From contig JASIGD010000084.1 of NCBI GenBank assembly GCA_030045295.1, positions 1 through 9,321 on the forward strand: DNA of 9,321 nt, given 5' to 3'. A program made the translations under genes and the position numbers. Shown here in pieces: positions 6,827 to 9,321 of this stretch; the stretch's first letter is position 1; the number at the start of each line of letters is the position of its first letter. The notes below the pieces were generated by a model. The model made no database searches, was not told the origin of the DNA, and was given only the letters and a program-made list of their open reading frames with translations. This DNA comes from Streptosporangiaceae bacterium. GTDB taxonomy: Bacteria > Actinomycetota > Actinomycetes > Streptosporangiales > Streptosporangiaceae.

Positions 6827-7302
6827 TGACCGCCGCGGAACGAATTGAGTTCCTGTCCGCTGTATTGCTCACCTCGCGTCGGCCGGATCGGCTCGCGGCC
6901 TTCTACCGTGACGTGCTCGGCGTTCCGCTGCGCGAGGAGCGGCACGCCTCCGGTCCAGCGCACTGGGGTTGCGAGCTCGGCGACGTGCACTTCGCTATCC
7001 ATCCCGCGGACGATGGCGCCGCGGATGACGACCGCGGCCCCGCCCCGATACGCCTGGCGTTCTGGGTGTTCGATCTGAGGTCCTTCGTGCGGCGCCTCGA
7101 AGACGAGCATGGAGTCCAGTGCCGCTACCCCATCCAGGATCTCGGCTCCAGTTCGCTGGTCACGGCCATCACCGATGTCGACGGGAACGAGGTCGAACTC
7201 ACCCAGATGGGCCGAAGCTGGATCGAGCATCTGGCCGAGCACCGACGGGAAGGCGCCGACGTGGTCGGCCGGGCCAGCGCCGGAGAAGTCGGCACGGGCT
7301 AG
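6826..7302 (+). CDS. VOC superfamily (glyoxalase/bleomycin-resistance fold) protein
   Basis: 158 residues, one VOC domain. Seen: the opening strand and helix SAVLLTSRRPDRLAAFYRDVLGVPL (11-35), where 'LAAFYRDVLG' is the family hallmark; strand HWGCELGDVHFAIHP (46-60); the second half-module LAFWVFDLRSFVRRLED (78-94); and the closing TDVDGNEVELTQ (116-127). Glu124 occupies the usual place of the last metal ligand and His46 or His55 could be others, but metal use is not certain. The tail (128-158) is polar and beyond the domain. Known family roles are lactoylglutathione lyase, extradiol dioxygenase, epimerase and drug binding; none can be chosen here. It starts divergently from the cyclic phosphodiesterase gene with 137 bp between starts, and its TAG ends 15 bp before the stop of the convergent dehydrogenase gene. 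Probably a one-gene unit. Confidence 0.87.
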   Translation: MTAAERIEFLSAVLLTSRRPDRLAAFYRDVLGVPLREERHASGPAHWGCELGDVHFAIHPADDGAADDDRGPAPIRLAFWVFDLRSFVRRLEDEHGVQCRYPIQDLGSSSLVTAITDVDGNEVELTQMGRSWIEHLAEHRREGADVVGRASAGEVGTG

Positions 7303-7317
7303 CAGTCGGCGTCGGGC

Positions 7318-8178
7318 TCAGGGACGGAAAGCCCGGTATACGGCAGCCATGTCCTCCCCGCCGTGACCGGCCGCAGCGGCCTTGGTGAACTGGCGTGCGA
7401 CCGCTTCCATCACCGCGGCGCCGGTGCCGACCTCCCGCATCGCCGCGGCGATGATCCTGGTGTCCTTGACCGCGCCGTCCACCGTGAACGAGGGCGTGAA
7501 TTCCCCGGCGATCATCGCCTGGCCCTTGAGGTGAAGGTAGGGGCTGTCCACGGCGCCGCCCTTGACCATGTCCAGGAATACCTGCGGGTCCAAGCCCAGA
7601 CCCTGAGCGAGCGCGATCGCCTGGGCGGTCGCGGCCACGATCGTCGCGACCCAGGAATTGGCCACTAGCTTCAGGCGGGTGGCGTCGCCCGGCCGTTCGC
7701 TGACCCAGACGATGCGGGCGGCGATCGCGTCGAACAACGGCGCGACCGGCTCGCGCAGCGGACCCGGCGCGGCGGCCAAGACGGTAAGGTTTCCCTCCTC
7801 GGCGGGCTGGCGGGTCCCCAGCACCGGGGCGTCAATGTACCGGGCGCCGTGCCGGCCGGCCAGCGCGGGCAGCGCCACGCCGGCGTCGGGCACGCTCACC
7901 GTGCTCGTCTGAGCCCACAGCACGCCGTCCGGCGCGGCCGGCAGGGCCGCGGTCATCACCTCGGCCACCGAGTCGCCGTCCCACAGCATGGTGACCACCG
8001 CATCGACCTCGGCGACCGCCTCGGCGGCCGTGGCGGCCACGCGCGCGCCGTCCGCAGCCAGCGGCGCCGCCCGGCCGGAGTGCCGGTTCCACACCGTGAC
8101 GTCCAGACCGGACCGCAGCAGGCTGCGGGCCATGCCCGCGCCCATGATCCCCGTCCCCAGCACAGCCACGCGGCGCAT
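7318..8178 (-). CDS. NAD(P)-dependent oxidoreductase, beta-hydroxyacid dehydrogenase (3-hydroxyisobutyrate dehydrogenase-like) family
   Basis: 286 residues, the usual length. The Rossmann fold opens at the N-terminus with VAVLGTGIMGAGMA (GxGxxG, Gly8/10/13). The strand-2 end VWNRHSGR (Asn31-Arg32) suggests NADP(H) preference. The catalytic lysine lies in GDATRLKLVANSW (Lys170, Asn174), and the C-terminal helical domain includes KGGAVDSPYLHLKG and a cofactor-contacting KDTRIIAAAM (Lys238-Asp239). The substrate-binding motif, DAPVSGG in classic members, reads DAPVLGT (116-122) followed by RQPAEEGNL, so substrate preference is probably not that of true 3-hydroxyisobutyrate dehydrogenase. With Lys170 kept it is unlikely to be an imine reductase. 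The start at 8178 is set by GGGAGG (8185-8190), 6 nt upstream, and by the Rossmann motif right after it. The frame stays open upstream to 8451, but that extension has no family resemblance. Divergent from the AhpD-like gene with 271 bp between, so shared control is plausible. Confidence 0.92.
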   Translation of the reverse strand: MRRVAVLGTGIMGAGMARSLLRSGLDVTVWNRHSGRAAPLAADGARVAATAAEAVAEVDAVVTMLWDGDSVAEVMTAALPAAPDGVLWAQTSTVSVPDAGVALPALAGRHGARYIDAPVLGTRQPAEEGNLTVLAAAPGPLREPVAPLFDAIAARIVWVSERPGDATRLKLVANSWVATIVAATAQAIALAQGLGLDPQVFLDMVKGGAVDSPYLHLKGQAMIAGEFTPSFTVDGAVKDTRIIAAAMREVGTGAAVMEAVARQFTKAAAAGHGGEDMAAVYRAFRP

Positions 8179-8228
8179 CGGTAACCTCCCTCTCCCCCGC
8201 ACGCCGACGGCCCCCCGCGCGGCCGCCT

Positions 8229-8246
8229 CCAGGCCGACGGGCCTGG
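8229..8246. promoter_or_regulatory. Perfect 7-bp hairpin in the dehydrogenase leader
   Basis: CCAGGCC (8229-8235) and GGCCTGG (8240-8246) are exact inverted arms around GACG. The site lies 51-68 nt upstream of the dehydrogenase ATG and could be an operator for that gene or a leader hairpin. Only the symmetry is seen; the function is inferred. Confidence 0.35.
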
Positions 8247-8345
8247 TCTTCACGGGCATGCCCCAGCCAAGCACATGGTCAGATCCGGGACACTCCCAGG
8301 GGACGTCCATCCCTGAACACGCAGGCCGGTCCCAGCCGGGTGCCG

Positions 8346-8375
8346 CGGTGCGGGGCACCGTGCCGGGGGTATAAA
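8346..8375 (+). promoter_or_regulatory. Candidate promoter with overlapping operator for the AhpD-like gene
   Basis: TATAAA (8370-8375) is the best -10 in the 271-bp divergent spacer and stands 74 nt before the ATG at 8450. Where a -35 should be there is instead a perfect palindrome, CGGTGC-ggg-GCACCG (8346-8360). An operator in the -35 position fits either repression or activator-dependent transcription. This is inferred from layout; no regulator gene adjoins. Confidence 0.42.
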
Positions 8376-8449
8376 TGCCTGGTGGACAGCTGCGAGCGGT
8401 GCGGCACGTCGCTCCGGCAGGCCCGCAAACCCGAAGGAGCAGAACGCGC

Positions 8450-9037
8450 ATGACCGGCAGCTTTCTCGACGAACCCCCGGCGTCCCCCCAAGCGCAGGCG
8501 CTCTACGACGAAGACCTCGAAGATGGCGGCTTCGTCTGGAACGTGTCCCGCCTGTGGGCGTACCAGCCGGACACCCTGAAACGGCTGTTCGAGCTCATGT
8601 CTCAGGCCTTCACCCCAAGCGGTCTGACCTTCCGCCAGCGCGGCATCCTGGTGACCGCCGCCGCCTCGACCCTGGGTGACTCGTACTGCTCGCTGGCGTG
8701 GGGCGAGAAGCTGGGCCACGCGTCGGACGCAGCTCTGGCGGCCGGGGTTCTGAACGGCAGTGACATCGGGCTGACAGACCAGGAGAAGGCGATGGCCGCG
8801 TGGGCCAGGAAGGTCGCCAGAGACCCGAACGCGACGACGACCGCCGACATCCAGGCGCTCCGCGATTCCGGGCTCGATGACGGGCAGGTGTTCGCCATCA
8901 CCGCCTTCGTGGCCCTTCGCCTAGCGTTCTCCACGATCAACGACTCCCTCGGCGCCCAGCCCGACGCGCAACTCGCTCGGTCTGTGCCCCAGGAGGTGCG
9001 CGAGGCCGTGACCTACGGCCGGCCCGTAGCTACCTGA
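8450..9037 (+). CDS. AhpD/carboxymuconolactone decarboxylase-like (CMD) protein lacking the CxxC pair
   Basis: 195 residues, all-helical. The core GLTFRQRGILVTAAASTLGDSYCSLAWGEKLG (58-89) is the CMD/AhpD helix pair, followed by LTDQEKAMAAWARKVARDP (108-126), typical of the peroxidase-related AhpD branch, and DDGQVFAITAFVALRLAFSTINDSLG (144-169). In AhpD the active site is a C-x-x-C with a nearby His that reduces peroxide through lipoyl or disulfide exchange. Here the aligned positions are Asp77 and Cys80, and the His position is Trp84. Cys80 appears to be the only cysteine of the whole protein, so the standard peroxidase chemistry is unlikely (inference). The start is set by AAGGAG (8434-8439), 10 nt upstream; the frame is open further upstream without a site. 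Divergent from the dehydrogenase. A 5-bp hairpin ACCGC-tacc-GCGGT overlaps the stop codon (9037-9050) but is too weak to call a terminator. Confidence 0.85.
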   Translation: MTGSFLDEPPASPQAQALYDEDLEDGGFVWNVSRLWAYQPDTLKRLFELMSQAFTPSGLTFRQRGILVTAAASTLGDSYCSLAWGEKLGHASDAALAAGVLNGSDIGLTDQEKAMAAWARKVARDPNATTTADIQALRDSGLDDGQVFAITAFVALRLAFSTINDSLGAQPDAQLARSVPQEVREAVTYGRPVAT

Positions 9038-9092
9038 CCGCTACCGCGGTGCCCTCGCACCTCGATGAGCACACCGCCGACTCTCCAGTTTT

Positions 9093-9120
9093 CCGATGTA
9101 GATAGGTGACAATACATCGG
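9093..9120. promoter_or_regulatory. 8-bp inverted repeat upstream of metX
   Basis: CCGATGTA (9093-9100) and TACATCGG (9113-9120) are perfect reverse complements separated by 12 nt, giving a 28-bp dyad ending 15 nt before the first possible metX ATG. It is one of the few AT-leaning spots in this spacer. An operator for a dimeric regulator of methionine synthesis is a reasonable reading. A terminator for the gene ending at 9037 is the alternative. The 98-bp spacer shows no sequence I recognise as a SAM riboswitch. Confidence 0.5.
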
Positions 9121-9135
9121 CCGGCACCAGCTAAA

Positions 9136-9321
9136 ATGGCCCGCATGGCGGAGCCAGCCTCGACGCTCGCGGCCGGCTCGGTCGGCACTGTCGAAACGCA
9201 ATACCTCGACCTGCCGACGCCGGTGCGGCTCGACTGCGGGCACGAACTGCACCCGATTCGCGTGGCGTACGAAACCTACGGTGCGCTTTCGCCGCGGCGC
9301 GACAACGTCATCCTGGTGTGC
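9136..9321 (+). CDS. metX: Homoserine O-acetyltransferase, N-terminal part (cut off by window)
   Basis: The first 62 codons are in the window. The stretch ETQYLDLPTPVRLDCGHEL followed by HPIRVAYETYGALSPRRDNVILVC matches the opening of MetX-family alpha/beta-hydrolase acyltransferases (typical form: LxCGxxLxPxxVAYETYGxLNxxRDNxILVCHALTG). The enzyme moves an acetyl (in some members succinyl) group from acyl-CoA to homoserine, the first committed step of methionine synthesis; which acyl group cannot be told from this part. The catalytic Ser, Asp and His lie beyond the window. Two ATGs in one frame, 9136 and 9145, are possible and neither has a Shine-Dalgarno. TAAAAT at 9132-9137 could be a -10 giving a leaderless start near 9145, in which case the shorter form is right. 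The 28-bp dyad lies just upstream. Confidence 0.85.
   Translation, partial: MARMAEPASTLAAGSVGTVETQYLDLPTPVRLDCGHELHPIRVAYETYGALSPRRDNVILVC

Noticed and set aside
8179..8451. N-terminal extension of the dehydrogenase frame
   Set aside because: The Rossmann motif begins right after the ATG at 8178, which has GGGAGG 6 nt upstream; the extension has no family resemblance and would run across the divergent promoter region.
9038..9135. SAM riboswitch (S-box or SAM-IV) in front of metX
   Set aside because: The 98-bp spacer lacks the conserved core and multi-helix layout I would expect; only one simple dyad is present. A covariance-model search would settle it.

Overview
The window looks like a chromosomal segment of a high-G+C actinomycete (Actinomycetota). 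Codon third positions are strongly G/C in every real gene, GTG appears to start at least one gene, one or more starts lack a Shine-Dalgarno and may be leaderless, and the best protein resemblances are to actinobacterial-type families (a DUF664/DinB-like protein, a PLDc_N-SHOCT membrane protein, a Fe-S DinG helicase). Genus cannot be fixed from the sequence. No rRNA, tRNA, CRISPR array, transposase, integrase or phage gene was seen. It reads as ordinary chromosome made of small, mostly single-gene units in mixed orientation.

Layout. 1-1352 (minus) is the N-terminal two-thirds of a DinG/XPD-type Fe-S DNA helicase that leaves the window on the left. Divergent from it, 1479-1985 (plus) encodes a DinB-fold DUF664-type protein. 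This converges on a large 934-residue GH63-like cytosolic glucosidase (2108-4912, minus), with a strong GC-rich palindrome between the two stops. Then comes a 671-bp stretch with no convincing gene (4913-5583). It holds a 22-bp tandem repeat, several hairpins and a perfect 15-bp inverted repeat. 5584-5988 (minus) is a two-helix membrane protein with a C-terminal SHOCT domain. 6188-6688 (minus) is a 2H-phosphoesterase of the cyclic-phosphodiesterase type. Divergent from it, 6826-7302 (plus) is a VOC (glyoxalase-fold) protein, which meets tail to tail, only 15 bp apart, a beta-hydroxyacid-dehydrogenase-family oxidoreductase (7318-8178, minus). Divergent from that is an AhpD/CMD-like protein (8450-9037, plus) lacking the usual redox cysteine pair. 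The window ends in the first 62 codons of a homoserine O-acetyltransferase (metX) gene at 9136 (plus).

How the parts work together. There is no obvious multi-gene pathway. The likeliest functional links are by shared promoter regions: dehydrogenase with CMD-like protein (271 bp between starts), cyclic phosphodiesterase with VOC protein (137 bp), and dinG with the DinB-like protein (126 bp). These are inferences from layout. I did not find a clear new defence, mobile or biosynthetic system. The points most worth a second look are the non-coding 4913-5583 stretch with its repeat and palindromes, the GH63-like enzyme of unknown substrate, the cysteine-poor AhpD-like protein beside an atypical dehydrogenase, and the inverted repeat just upstream of metX.
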